A DNA stretch of 64,000 nucleotides from Malus domestica (taxonomy: Eukaryota > Streptophyta > Magnoliopsida > Rosales > Rosaceae). The notes under the pieces were generated by a model. That model was not told the DNA's origin, made no database searches, and saw nothing but the letters and a program-made list of their open reading frames with translations. The DNA lies in assembly GCF_042453785.1 (NCBI RefSeq), contig NC_091676.1:2363501-2427500 (forward strand), read 5' to 3'. Within the stretch, counting starts at the first letter, position 1. Every line of letters starts with the position of its first letter. This document shows, piece after piece, positions 47,201-59,411 of the stretch. A program made the translations under genes and the position numbers.

Positions 47201-47663
47201 AGCCTAATAGAGGGACCTAAAAGCATCATTGCATCACCTATGTCGGTGGTAGACAATTTGACATGCTAATGCAATCACATAAGCTTGAAATCTAACAACT
47301 CAACTACTTCTATATGACAACTGTAAGAAGAAGAAAATAAAATCCATGAGAATATTACTTGCCCAAAACCATCTGATGCCCCAATAGCTTTGGCAGGGAT
47401 TGTAGTAAATAATGCAGAAGACCAGAAGTATTTAGTTTGTGATCCAGAAAATAACCTGTAAACCTACTATTTTTAGAGAATCTACTTAGTGGAAAGAGCA
47501 CTCACATAAGGAAGCATGCGCCAATAAGCAACATTGAAATGGTCCGAGGTTTGTAAGCCCATGCAGTCCATGGATCCAGCTCATCACCTGAATTTGACTG
47601 ACTCATGTCACCATTTTCTAGGACATCCTTTCTCCTTACTCTCCTATGACCATTAGGCTCCAT
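43830..47663 (-). CDS. PSS1: Phosphatidylserine synthase, base-exchange type
   Basis: ER and nuclear-envelope enzyme that swaps serine for the ethanolamine head group of phosphatidylethanolamine to make phosphatidylserine. Twelve coding exons on the minus strand: 47663-47506, 46931-46866, 46775-46716, 46487-46397, 46204-46153, 45877-45798, 45674-45558, 45472-45388, 44875-44784, 44529-44276, 44149-44061 and 43957-43830. They give 423 residues, as in the Arabidopsis enzyme. Motifs include [58 protein letters not shown] and [20 protein letters not shown], with many hydrophobic helices and a basic C-terminus (SLRRKRQ). The 44342 region reads straight through, so exon 10 is not split there. A 5' UTR intron separates the short leader exon (47664-47694) from one ending near 49515. 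Confidence 0.95.
44229..44272. repeat. (GT)n(GA)n microsatellite in PSS1 intron 10
   Basis: Uninterrupted GT repeats pass into GA repeats, ending just before the exon 10 donor (exon ends at 44276). On the transcript this is a CT run then a CA run, starting right at the 5' splice site. It is likely to vary in length between individuals. Confidence 0.9.
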
Positions 47664-47881
47664 CAGCCTTGAGTACAAGGTGCCTACTTGTTCACTACAA
47701 ATAATAGATAACATTGTTAAGGTTATTATTTTTGCATGATAAGTATAAATAAACACAAGCTTTTCAAAATGCTATGAAAAGTATATTATTCATGACCCAC
47801 TTATACCAGATATGCAAGTGGTAGTTTTAGACACATATGCTATTACAGTATCACCACAATACCTCAGCTTTATAAAGATTA

Positions 47882-48053
47882 AGGGCTCATTTGGGAAATG
47901 CTTTTAAATGACTAAAAGCGTTTTTAGAGAAAAATGTTTTTGAAACCAATCCTTAGTAAAAATGCAAGTTAACCCTAGGAAATGCTTTTGGAACCCAAAA
48001 GCATTTTCTCTAAAAACGCTTTCAGTGAATTAAAAGCACTTCCCATACAATCC
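47882..48053. mobile_element. MITE in the PSS1 5' UTR intron
   Basis: About 170 bp with inverted arms of about 50 bases (GGGCTCATTTGGGAAATGC and AAAGCGTTTTTAGAGAAAA with near complements). A more decayed relative is at 54495-54716. No clear target duplication. Confidence 0.7.
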
Positions 48054-49514
48054 CCAAGTTTTCTTTTCTTGAAAAGAATTCAGCTTTAAAAAGATCGTAT
48101 CATATAGAATCCACAACCTCCCAAATTGGGTCCTAACTCCTAACACAAGATGACTCATTGATGTAACATAAAATCTAAAGCAAAGACCAATAGAGAAAGA
48201 TATAATGTCCCGTTCCGTAAAGGTCCCATTCCTTGTAGTGTTATGAATGTTACAAAGCAGATATTCGATTCCCACAAAACCATTGAGTCCTATATGTTTG
48301 GGACATAGATTTCACGAAGAAATGGAAAATCTAGTCACGCACAATGTGATGCATCTTGCCCTACATAAGGGTACAGTCCCTGCAGGTTGTCCTACAGGCT
48401 ACAAACATCCAGCATCATCCTCTATAAAGTAACTATCCCCTTCCACACAAAATTTCCCACATAAAATTCTACCACTCCTTTATAGAAATTTACAAAGACA
48501 CAGCGGAAAATTTACAACAATCCTTCAATTAATCAAGTATATAGACCACTTCCACCTACAAAACCATATAAAGTTCAAACTTTTAGGGGTGTGTTTTGGA
48601 CATAATTGAGTAGGCATCTATAGACTGGTTTGCCCAATGTCTTTTCGAGGGTATTTGATTTGGAAAAGCGCATATCTGTTTATATCTAATATTTCAAACT
48701 AAAGCAAGTTCATCAACAATTCTTCCCCACACTTAACCCATGTGTGCTTAAGGTCCAAGACTCTCAAACCTAATCCCTATAATTATTATCTATGCTCAAA
48801 ATTCTTAACCTAGTTTTGCAAACCCAGAAAGCAAAAGAAGTTCTACACATCATTGAATTGAAACGAATTAACAATTATGCACACTGTGCAAGGATCATTA
48901 GATTACATTCAACAACACGAACTACGATTAATAATTCACCAAAACCGTACCACCGAAATCTAACAAACTCTTATAAGGTATACCAGCAATACAAGATCAA
49001 ATTTAGCTGCTGAGAACACTAGCAAAATACTCATCAAGCAATTTTCGAAATTTACGGCTTTAAAAGCTATCAAACACTGCTTTGATCATGTACTAAACAA
49101 GCGGTAAACACACTTAGCAAACGAAATGCAGAAACTCAAATACCCCCCGAGCAGATTTCAACAGAAAAAGTAAATCAGATATCAGTAGCCAAAATCCAGA
49201 ATCCCCATATCAGTTAACAAGTCATATAATCCAAAGTTAAATCACTGCATGTTGGAACTAATCAAAGATTAAGTGTCAGATTTTAAAAACAAAACATGGG
49301 TTTTTTTCAAGAAATGAAATTTCGTAATTTCGAATGAAAAAGAAGAAACAAAAACATAAGATTTATGAAGATACAACAGTAAACAAATGAAAAGAATACA
49401 GAAAGCGTGCATATATAGTGATATAAAAATACCCAAGTACGTATATCAGCGTAGAAAGAGTGAAGAGAGAGAAAGGTTGGTCAATAAGGCTATGTATTTG
49501 ATGAGGGAGAAATA
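48054..49514 (-). other. Remainder of the PSS1 5' UTR intron
   Basis: AT-rich intronic sequence without a supported gene. The intron's donor (minus strand CTCTAC|GTAAGT) is at about 49514-49515 and its acceptor (TTGTAG) just above 47694. Confidence 0.5.
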
Positions 49515-50110
49515 CTTACGTAGAGAAATAAAGAGGAAGTTGCCGTACGAATGGATGACGAGAAGATCGTGGCCGTCGGATCAGAGCTTTTTGGAACTTT
49601 GAACAAAACAGATAGGGCGTGCGCAGATAGGAAGAGAGAGGGAGTCAAATTATGAAGAGGGATATAAGTGCTGCACTTAAACAGAAAAAGATGTGTATTT
49701 AATCAATCCAATCCACGATGTGTGAAGCTTTTGCAGTGCAGAGAGAACCAAAAGTGAAATAAGAAAAGGATCACTCACTCTCTCTCTCTTTTCTTTATCT
49801 CACAACACGGGTAGAGAGCCTTTCTCTGCAAGAACGGCGAAAAGGCGAAGGATGATGATGGGAGAAAACCCAACAAAAAAAAATCTGGAAAACCAAACTA
49901 TATATATTTATTTGTATTTATATATTTATTTTGCAGAGGAGAGAGAGAGGGAGAGAGGGAGAGAGAGACAGTGCACGGCGGTCAAAGGGAGATTTGAAGA
50001 TGTGTCAGCAGAGAAATAAAAGGGGAAGAGATTTTGAAGATGTTTTTGTGTTTTTTCAGATGTGGTTGGATTGAGAACTGAGAACCTGAGAGAGATGCCT
50101 GATGCAACAA
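49515..50110 (-). promoter_or_regulatory. PSS1 first untranslated exon and promoter
   Basis: The first exon upstream of the donor is rich in CT on the transcript strand. Above it lie AT-rich TATATATTTATT stretches (49900-49935) and GA repeats (49935-49970). The transcription start cannot be fixed from sequence. Confidence 0.45.
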
Positions 50111-50360
50111 TTAAATAGGCAAGAAAAACGATGCTTTATGCCGAAAGTACCCCTGGGGATCTTCTTTAATTGCGGTATATTATCATTGATGATCCATTGA
50201 TTCCTTTTTTTTTCCAATGTTTTTCATCATGCTTGCCTTTTTAAATTCGACTCCCTTTGATTTTATTTTAGATGTTAGTATATGATGGTAACCTTTTAGT
50301 TTATGATGCAAAGGATGCAATGTGGTGGGAAAATAAAAATGAAATGATAGGTAAAATAAT

Positions 50361-50525
50361 GGAAACTTTAACGAAAAGTTTCTGGTACTGTTCACTTTAA
50401 CGAAAAATCACATTTTTACATTAAAAAATCAATTTTGATATTATTCATTTTACTTTTTATTTTGTTCTTATCGTTAAAACTCAAAGTTTTCAAGTCATTT
50501 TTATTAATTGTTCTTAAAAGAATAA
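50361..50525. repeat. MITE-like repeat with CTTTAACGAAAA words
   Basis: Contains two CTTTAACGAAAA copies near the left end and GTTAAAACTCAAAGTTTTCAAG at the right, forming imperfect inverted ends. I recall this family as frequent in apple; no target duplication was found. Confidence 0.45.
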
Positions 50526-50814
50526 GTAAGTAGGGTCTACTATCTCTTAGTGCTAGAAGAGATCAGAAAATCTTAGGAACTTCTTTTTTAGTACTAGCCT
50601 ATGACGTAGACACCTAAAAGAACAAAAATGAACAATCTCACAAGAGAAAGACACTTAAAAACAAGTTTACAACTCAAATATTAATATGATAATTCCAAAA
50701 ACTTCCACTCCTTTTATGCCTTACAACTACGAGTATTTATAGGCTTACAACTTTTAGTGAGAAATATGAGAAGACAAATGAAATAAAGACTTACAATATA
50801 ACTTCTAGAAAACT

Positions 50815-51165
50815 AAGGGCTAATTTGGTATTGATGTGCTTTGAAAAAAAACTGCTTCTGATGTGCTGTAAGAATAAGCAGCTGTGAAATAAAGTAGTTG
50901 AGTGTTTGGTAAACTTTTTTGTAAAAGTGCTTTTGAAAAGAAAAAAAACTGTATTATAATGTGTAGTAAACTTTTATGTAAAACAAATGTGAAAAAAAAA
51001 AAAACCGGTTTTTCAAAGCTGAGTTTTGCAGCTTCCTGTTTTTGGCTTTTTTCACCTAAAACTGTGAAAAAATACTTAAGCTAAATGTTTACCAAACACA
51101 AAAAAGCTGGCAGCTCTTTTGATACCAGCTTTTTTCAAAATCATCACAGTACCAAACCAAGACTA
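50815..51165 (+). mobile_element. MITE, TTTGGTATTG family, copy 1
   Basis: About 350 bp with ends GGGCTAATTTGGTATTG and GTACCAAACCAAG. Inner words such as AATAAGCAGCTG, GTGTTTGGTAAA and AAAAGTGCTTTTGAAAAG are shared, in opposite orientation, with 58317-58674. Confidence 0.8.
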
Positions 51166-51814
51166 AAAGATTTCAGATAATCATAAGCCATATATTTAAA
51201 GCACCATACATGCATCATAGCTCCAAAAATGCACATATTAATTATAATGCTTAAATTCCAGCTGCCGCTTGTTTAATATAATAATGACGTGGGTCCATGG
51301 CCTACATCAGTTTAAGAGAATGTATCATTGTGTTCGAGGTTGAATTCTCTATATCGATTACGTTTGAAGAGACCAATTATTTGAACTATATCATTTATCT
51401 GTCACAGTTTAGACTAATTCTAATCAATGGGAATTTGTCTTGTCAACATAAACATGGCAATGTCAGCTTGGAATCCTACTTCGTGCATGATTTTTTTTAG
51501 TTTGTCCGAAGCACCATATTCTTGGAATTTCATTAAGTTATCTGGAATCCTGGTGGTTGGATGGTTACATTGAGTAGTCTTGAATGTAATGAATCATAAT
51601 TGTTGAGTTCTATTGAGTGGTTCTGGAACTCTATGTTTTTTAGTTTAACAAAATGGTGAACTACAACTGGCTTGATCCTTTTATCAGGTCTGTAGATAGT
51701 CTAACCTTAAGGTTAGGTGCATCCATAAAATAAAATGAAAGGGTACTACGATGTAGTACTAATGGTTTGTTTTTAGTCATGTCTTGGGATTAGAGCGTGA
51801 CACTAGTCGTTACT

Positions 51815-52345
51815 ATTTTGAGAAAGCATGACTGGTCATAATCCGTTTACACGTATAGTCAATTGATCTTAATAGTCGTTATGCAAACATGCATGACATT
51901 GATGTTGATTACATTAGAATTTGTATCTTATCAGTTAAAACATTGGCAACGCTAATTTTGGTCGTTTCTATTTTGTGGATCCATGATCCGCTAGCACGTG
52001 TAGTCAAATGATCCTAATAGTCGTTATGTTTCTAAGAAACATTTGTGACATTGATGATTGATTATATTGGAATCCAACATCATACTGATTATGGCCATTC
52101 CTATTTTATAGATATACGATTCGCCTGCATATGTACTCAATTGACCATAGTGCTTGTTTTGGAATCATTTGTGATATTATTAATTTACTAAATTGTCATT
52201 CGTACCTTGTAAATAAAAATATCGACAATGCTGATTTTAATAGTTCTTATTTACTGAGCGCGTGATCCACTTGAACATATAATCAACTTATCATGACACT
52301 CATAATGGAATCATTTGTAACATTAGTGGTCGCATTACTAATTTA
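51815..52345. repeat. Decayed tandem repeat, about 130-150 bp period
   Basis: Four units begin near 51831, 51980, 52111 and 52256. Each has a CATGATCCG-type word, CACGTRTAGTCAA, TGATCYTAATAGTCGTTATG and later TTGTGACATTGATG. The first two are clear; the others are weak. A possible fifth trace is at 52466. Confidence 0.6.
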
Positions 52346-53379
52346 CTTGTGTATAATCTTAATATGATTGCTTCAAATCCAAAACAACGAAAAATTAAAA
52401 CTTAGATTGCAATTTGACCAAAACATGTGATAAAGTGTAAGACCACAAGCACTCAATGTCCACTCATTTTCAGATTCGTTTGCACGTGTAAACGACCTAA
52501 TCTGGCTATGAAACTTAATCGATTGCTTTAAATCAAAACAATTATAACGTAATTAAAACATTGGGTTGAAATTTGACCAAAACAAGTGATAAGACGAATA
52601 GCACCAAATGTGCACTCATAGCCATTCAATCAGCACACACGGGTTGCTCTCAATGTCCATGTCATGATGAGAAGGGCCTTCGGGCACGACACTGCAAATA
52701 GTCATCGATGAGAAAAAGCAAAAGCACTTATGACTCATGAGCCACACAACTCGACAACAACAATATCAAAAGTTTTATCCACTAAGTAGATCGGCTGCAT
52801 GAATTCAGTGGCGCTCATTTTTGTATCAAGTCTTGTATTAGTTTCAAGTACTCTATATTTTTTCTGAAAATCTTTCCAAGTTTTCTAGGTTTTTTCCTAC
52901 TTATTTTACTCAAAGCTTCCGTCATGCATTCTCTAACCTGAACATTATAAGTCTTCGTTTCAGATTAATTGAATTCACAAATCGAATAATCAGACTATCA
53001 AAATGAAAGGGGATCAAATCAAGCAGGAAACGACCAAGAAAAATAGAAGCCCGTGTGACCAAAGAAAGTCTGCATTATCAGTTTAAACAAGTTGGTACTT
53101 TGTACAAAAAGTTGGTACAGCTTGTATCCTGAAGACTCAAGTGGACGCCTTGGTGAGAATTCGACAGCTCCGGAGCAGTTCGATACTACCACGTAAAAGC
53201 ATTTGAGAGTTCTATTTAGAAATCAAACTCTTTTCTGACAAATACGCTCAAAAGTCAAAAGTATCGTTAATTGTCATAAAACACTTTTAACTCTTCTATG
53301 AGTATTCACACACACAAACCGTTAGCAAAAGTTCAAGTATTGCAAGAAGAAGCACTTGTCATGTGTTTCAAGTAATTAA
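52346..53379. other. Intergenic DNA, no feature recognised
   Basis: AT-rich with no supported gene, RNA or transposon ends. Confidence 0.5.
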
Positions 53380-54190
53380 GGGCCTATTTAATATCCTCAA
53401 AAAAAAAATTATTATTTTCAAATTTTTTTCTGAAGGCCCTTTCTTAAGTTAAGACCAATATTTCATAAGACCAAAAAACTTATTTGGTATAAATTCAAAA
53501 TTGTTTTCAAAGACAGGGAGAGAGAAGAGAGAGGATCAAAAGAACGGAGACAACGAAGAGAGAGATTTTGGAGTGAGAGAGACGAGAGAGACAGAGAAAG
53601 TAGAGGTATATGAGGAAAGGATTGGGAGAGAGAAGAGAGAAAAATAAGAGCAGATAGGAAGAAAGATGAGAGACTAGGAGGAGAGAGAGGGAAAAAAAAA
53701 GATCAAGATGAGTTTTAAGACTTAAAAAATTGCCTTTTTGGTTTTTTATCAAGGTTCTAAAAAACGCTAGGCGCTAGTTGGGCGGCGGGCTAGCGCCTAG
53801 TGCCTAGGCGGCCTAGACGGATTTAGGTAAATTTCTTGTATATCTTGTAAATAAGTGCATATTGACACCTAAAAAAAATTATACTTGTATGGATAATAAA
53901 ATAATGATAAAATGCAAATTAGATACACCATTTCCATAAGTATACCACCATGAAACTAAAAAAGAAAAAAGCACGCAATTAATAAAAAAATAGATAAAAA
54001 AAAAAACCTCCTAGGACCGCCTAGGGCATTTTTTAAAACACTGTTTTTTTATTAATAAGCTAATTTTTTAAGTTGGTTTGAGTTTACTTTTTGAAGATAG
54101 TCCTATTAAACAAGGATTACTGAGTTGAGATTTAAAAACTGTTTTTAAGTTAAAAAAAATTAAATTCAAGTAGAATATCAAACGTGTCCT
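53380..54190. mobile_element. Outer foldback element carrying a nested hAT MITE
   Basis: Left end GGGCCTATTTAATATCCT and right end complement (GAATATCAAACGTGTCC) form imperfect inverted termini. The interior has a GA-rich purine tract (53515-53705) and the inserted hAT MITE at 53750-54043. No coding sequence. Confidence 0.5.
53750..54043. mobile_element. hAT-type MITE nested in another MITE
   Basis: 294 bp with ends CAAGGTTCTAAAAAACGC and the complement of CAGTGTTTTAAAAAATGC, and GC-rich CTAGGCG words inside each end. It is flanked by TTTTTTAT (53742-53749 and about 54045-54052). The 8 bp size fits hAT, though this flank is low-complexity. Confidence 0.7.
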
Positions 54191-54494
54191 AAACACTTTT
54201 AAATTTACCAATTAGACGTAATTAAAAACATTTGACTGTCAAAATGCACTTTCAATCATTATTGGCAATTAGTGCCACCTACCCCAGATTTTCTTGTGTG
54301 TTTGAAATGATTAATGAAATTAATCAATATTATGCTCCAATCAAAGACAAAAGGCATTTGATTAATACTTAAGTACTTTGTTGAAATGTTGTTGGGGTAC
54401 TTGATTAGTATGACTGGATGTGATTCGTGTGCGTTGATTTAATGATGATGAAGAATCGTGTAAAGTGTAGGGTTGGGGGTTCTATATAAAATTA

Positions 54495-54716
54495 ATAAAA
54501 GCTCGTTTGAAAATGTTTTTAAAATGACTGATAATATTTTTTGTGAAAATTGTTTTAGAACCAATCTTTAGTAAAATAACAAATGAATTTTGTAAAACAG
54601 TTTATTGTTTCATGCAAAAAACACATAAATAGTGTTTATTGTAGAAAGCACTTTAAATGTTTTTGGAACTCAAACACATTTTTTCTAAAAATGCTTTCAA
54701 TCATTCTAAAACAAGC
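54495..54716. mobile_element. Decayed MITE related to 47882-48053
   Basis: Shares AAATGTTTTTAAAATGACT, ACCAATCTTTAGTAAAA and TTTCTAAAAATGCTTTCA words with the MITE in PSS1, in the same order. Its right end is the first 16 bases of the 115 bp tandem repeat. Confidence 0.6.
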
Positions 54717-55045
54717 CAAAGTGAACGGGATAATTGGTGAATAAATATTGGGTGCATTTTTATTCACTATCTTGACGTGGCAGTAATGCTCACCATCCGC
54801 AAGTGATGGTAATGATCATTCTAAAACAAGCCAAAGTGAACGGGATAATTGGTGAATAAATATTGGGTGTATTTTTATTCACTATTTTGACGTGGCAGTA
54901 ATGCTCACCATCCTCAAGTGATGGTAATGATCATTCTAAAACAAGCCAAAGTGAACGGGATAATTGGTGAATAAATATTGGGTGTATTTTTATTCACTAT
55001 CTTGACATGGCAGTAATGCTCACCACCCTCAAGTGATGGTAATGC
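54701..55045. repeat. Tandem repeat, three 115 bp units
   Basis: Units start with TCATTCTAAAACAAGCCAAA at 54701, 54816 and 54931, exactly 115 bases apart. Only a few substitutions distinguish them, so the array is young. Confidence 0.95.
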
Positions 55046-57911
55046 TCATCACCATATTTAGTATCATCGGATGAGTTTAAGGTTTGAGATTTGTATCTAT
55101 TCATTACATAGATCTCAAAAACTAAACGCATCTGCACTAAATAAGATGCTGAGCATCATCATCACTTGAGAATGATGAAAAAAAATATTCTCATGAGTAT
55201 TGAATGAGAAAAAGAAGAGAGAGCAACACAAAATAGTAATAATAATGATAATGACAATGATAATAATAATTTGTAGTAGTTGATGTTGAACGGAGGTAGG
55301 AAGAAGAATAATCCAGCTGGTGGTACTACGACTACTAATGCTTCTGTGTTTTGGGGAATATTTGCTTTGAGTTGTTCCACATCAAGACATGGCTCCACTT
55401 ATGACTTCATCAAACCCATCCCCTCGTTGCACACACATACCCTTCATGGACCATGGTGCATGCATTTCTCTTTTTTTTTTTTCTTTTTATGGATCAATTT
55501 CAATTTTACAAGATTTGACTTTAAAATTAGTCGAAAACGCTGAATTCAAAACTTCCTAATTCGACCATTTCCTTAGTTGTACACACCTCTGTCGTACATG
55601 CATTTATTTGTTTTGTTTATCTTGTATCTATAAACAACAAAATGTTTGTGAAATTTGACTATTAAACCTATTCTAACGTGCGAGCAATTTTGGTAATGTC
55701 ACCTAAATAGGAAGCTCTTATACCAAATAAAACCAGCGAGAGATCAAATGGTACCAAAATTCAAGAAAAATGATATACTTTTGTAAGAGTTGTTTCACAA
55801 ATAGCGTGGTCAGATTTCTCAATTAAAACTCTTCTCTATCAAACACGGTACCTAAATTAACATTTTCATTTCAACCCAATGGTCGAGAGATAGATCTCTG
55901 ATTAGGAATCAGTTGTATTTAATTGCATGGTCGATGTAGACTGACAGGTTCCTCCTTTTTCTTAGTATTTTTTTTCTCTAAAAGTTCAGACTTGTTAAAT
56001 TAATGTCACGGGATTCACAAACCCTGCGATGTGCGATCGGACTAAGTGGCCCAAGCTTGTGCTCCCTTGGCACATAATCCACCCACACACTTGCATTCTT
56101 TTATTTGTTTTCTGATTTGAGTTTATTAACATACAAGGGCCAATGGGGTCCGCCAACCTTACTTCCGTCAATTTCAGTTCGCTTCCGTCAATTAAGGGCC
56201 AACCTTATATTGTTACATCAGTGTGTTATAAAATGAGTACACAGCGTGACTGATTTGTCATGAACATAGTTAAGTTAAGCTTGTCAAAGTTCACCTGACA
56301 CGAAAATAACAAGTTTCGAGTTAACCTGTTAACATGTTGAGTTATTATCGGGTTACCTATTAAGAACTCGTCAACGGATCAAGTCATTATTGGATCACCC
56401 GTTAAGAACACGATAAGATATCGTTTGTCAGATTTTGACATTAGGCATGATAATTTCTTGCTTGGCCCATTAACCCGACACGAGCCAACACAACCTGTTG
56501 TCAAATCGGTTTGTTATCAGGTCACTTGTTACAAATTCGTTGAAATAATAGATTTGACACGACACGATCCGTTTGCCAACTTGCATAATTAACACATTAA
56601 TTAATATGTTACAATATAAATAAAATAATAATATCATGTGAAAGTAAACGGCAACACTGAAAAATTCATGATTTGAGACTTTGAAGAGATTTGAGAGCTT
56701 CATTTGGGCACAAAAAGAACCAGACTTTGTCACCTCTCTAAATATCTACCCAAAATGTAACATGCTTCAAGTTTAGCGCGCCCTAAGAACAAGATGGTCA
56801 TATGGACCATAGGACATGAGAGGGGCAGAGCTTTCCCAGCCTGTCCCGTACTCGTATCTTACGGTTCAGATTCAATATTTTTTTTTCAACAGTATTTACC
56901 GAATCAATAAGAGCCTGAACCCCGACAGCCGTATCGGTGTCGCATTTCGAGGAAGAAGTGGGATCGAAATTTGCCTTCTGCGTTTTCCATATTTTAAACA
57001 ATTAATTTAGTATATCATCACAAAATGCCAACGATGCTTCAATTGGTTTGTGGCTGGGAACAATCCTAGCGCAGTGTTATTTGACTTAAACGCCACTGTA
57101 ACAATGCATTTGGTGACTGGTCTCAGAGGCGAAGATATGAAGGTACTAGAATGGTTTAAGGCTTATCCTGATATTTTTTTTTACGCAGAAAGTGTTATAC
57201 TTATCATTTTCAAAGTTTTTTCGTAGGCTTAGAGCTTCAATTTGACTTTTTATTTTAATTTCTTTTATCTGGTTTGATTTGAGGCTTGTGGCTCCTAGGG
57301 AGTTCATGCAATCTATTGCTTTTGAGACTCAGGTTTGGGGATCAGTGGAGGGAAAGAGAGCAAGAGAATCAGATAGGTTTAGAGTTTAGATTTGAGGAAA
57401 AGGATGGTGAGGACAACATACTAGACTCAAAATGATAGTGATCGGTTACTCACCACACGACAAAGTAATTTTTATGAGATCAAAAAGGCGTTTCAAATCG
57501 AAACTTTTGAACCTTCTAGGCTAAAATTCTATCTCCGTCATTGTCTGGTCCGTCTAACTTGCTCTTAAGATTTTTTTGCAAAAAGTTATTTTAATTGAAA
57601 AGTGATTGTGGTCCCTTAATTTTTTTTTTCTTGGAAAAGAAATAGAATTTGTTTTAATAAATCGAAATCAAAGACCAATCAGCGGTTTTATCTCCCATAC
57701 TATTATAACAGTCACATGCAGGTGGAAGTCGTTATGGGCAATTGGGCATGGATAGGTACCCACATGCAAAATATGTAAATTTCCAATCCGCCTGTATTTT
57801 TGTACTTTGCTTACCCAAGTTTGACAGCTCTACTATAAAAATTTACCTATCGCAAGTTGCATATCACCCTCCGTTTTATGAAAGTTACTCTCCCGCTCTA
57901 CCATTTGTGGG
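55046..57911. other. Intergenic DNA, repeat relics only
   Basis: A frame at 55280-55543 is low-complexity in part and not recognised. At 56280-56600 there is a relic rich in GACACGA and GTTAAGAAC-type words resembling plant foldback repeats. No gene supported. Confidence 0.45.
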
Positions 57912-57919
57912 AAAAGGAT

Positions 57920-58080
57920 CCTAGGGATCTCATGATCTCACCCGTTCATCGTACATTATGCGGTCAGAAATCATTTCAAAATTTAAATTTTAAAATTAAA
58001 TATAAACAGTACCTAACGAAAACTGACCGCACAATATACAATGAACGAGCGAGATCTTGGGGATCCTTAGGATCCCTAGG
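57920..58080. mobile_element. MITE with 8 bp target duplication
   Basis: 161 bp with inverted ends CCTAGGGATCTC and CCTAGGGATCC, and long inner arms including GTTCATCGTACATTATGCGG. It is flanked by AAAAGGAT (57912-57919 and 58081-58088), a hAT-size duplication. Confidence 0.85.
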
Positions 58081-58316
58081 AAAAGGATTTGGCGAGGATC
58101 ATTTTCCCCATTAGTGCCCTTGCCCTTAGCGAGCCCAAGTGTGTGGTTTAAAATCCATCCATCCAGGACAGTACTGGAAGCCATTAGGTCTTCTCCAATG
58201 AAAGGCTAAAGGTACAAAACCTAAGAAACGACCTAGTTTGTCTTAAAATTCATTTCTGACAGATAACTGAGTTATAATTCTATGAAGCTCACCTAACCAT
58301 TATTGATAAGGCTAAG

Positions 58317-58674
58317 GTCTGGTTTGGTATTGAGGTGATTCTGAAAAAAATTGGGTATAAAAAAAAACTGGGAGTTTTTTAGTGTTTGGTAAACATTCAG
58401 CTTCAGCTTTTTTTACAGTTTTGGATGAAAAAAAAGCCAAAAACACAAATCTGCAAAACTCAACTTTGAAAAATCGATTTTTTTTTTCACATCTGTTTTA
58501 CATAAAAGTTTACCAAACACTATAATACTACTTTTTTTTTTCTTTTCAAAAGTACCTACTTTTTTTTTTCAAAAGCACTTTTACAAAAAAATTTACCAAA
58601 CACTCAGCTGCTTATTCTCACAGCATAGCAGAAGCAGTTTTTTTTCAAAGCACAGCAATACCAAACCAGCCCAA
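58317..58674 (-). mobile_element. MITE, TTTGGTATTG family, copy 2
   Basis: Ends GGTCTGGTTTGGTATTG and CAATACCAAACCAGCCC. The minus strand matches copy 1 at 50815-51165 through AATAAGCAGCTG, GTGTTTGGTAAA and AAAAGTGCTTTTGAAAA. Confidence 0.8.
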
Positions 58675-59411
58675 AGTTTAACTCCTTCGATTGGAGACGA
58701 TGTATGAGTATAGCCTGACACTACTTATTTCAAAATAATTTTTTACCGGGCCATAATACTGAACAGGACTATATTTAGCCATCCCGGTTGAAGATGGCCT
58801 AACAAAGGGGAGAGAAGGAAGTTACGATTACACTACACTAGTCTTGCAAGCTATCCAGAAGAATAATATGTTACAGCAAAGTGAAAATCTGAGCCCGCAA
58901 CGGCGTGTGAAGTCACTTTTTTTTTTTACTTGTGCGAATGCGCTGTGTATATTTCTCCTCGACACTTTCTAAGTACTGTTTAGCTACAACTGTACCCATC
59001 TTTGATGAGATACCTTGGTCACGACTCACCATCAATGTCTTGATCCAAATGCAACAACAGAAATAGCCAAAAACGTCGACTTCCGTCCCCTCAACTTTAG
59101 CTCCGATGTATATTTATGTCCCGATGCAGATGATCCAAGAAGCCAAAACCAACCACAAATTTGGCACCTCGGATACTAATTGCTGGTGATGTCTGATCAA
59201 TTATGGGAGTAAAAGAATGTAGATACAAGGCCAGGTCTGCTGGCTTTTTAGTTGATAATGCTGCCCGACCTTTACTGTTTTCTGCGGCAGGTAGAAAGTC
59301 GGACATTGTGACCACATAGATTCTAAGTCTCTCCGAAGCAAGCACCACACGTTGTGCTCACCGCCCCCTCGTAAAGTCCTTTTTCGAGAGGGAAAACAGC
59401 AAACAGTTGAT
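58675..59411 (-). other. 3' flank and probable 3' UTR of the DExH helicase gene
   Basis: No separate gene. The minus frame at 59097-59348 is most likely chance sequence in the 3' UTR. Confidence 0.5.

Noticed and set aside
55162-55543. Overlapping frames of 78-87 codons on opposite strands
   Set aside because: Low-complexity runs and no homology I recognise; not supported as a peptide gene.
59097-59348. 83-codon minus frame after the helicase stop
   Set aside because: No motif; best explained as chance sequence in the 3' UTR.
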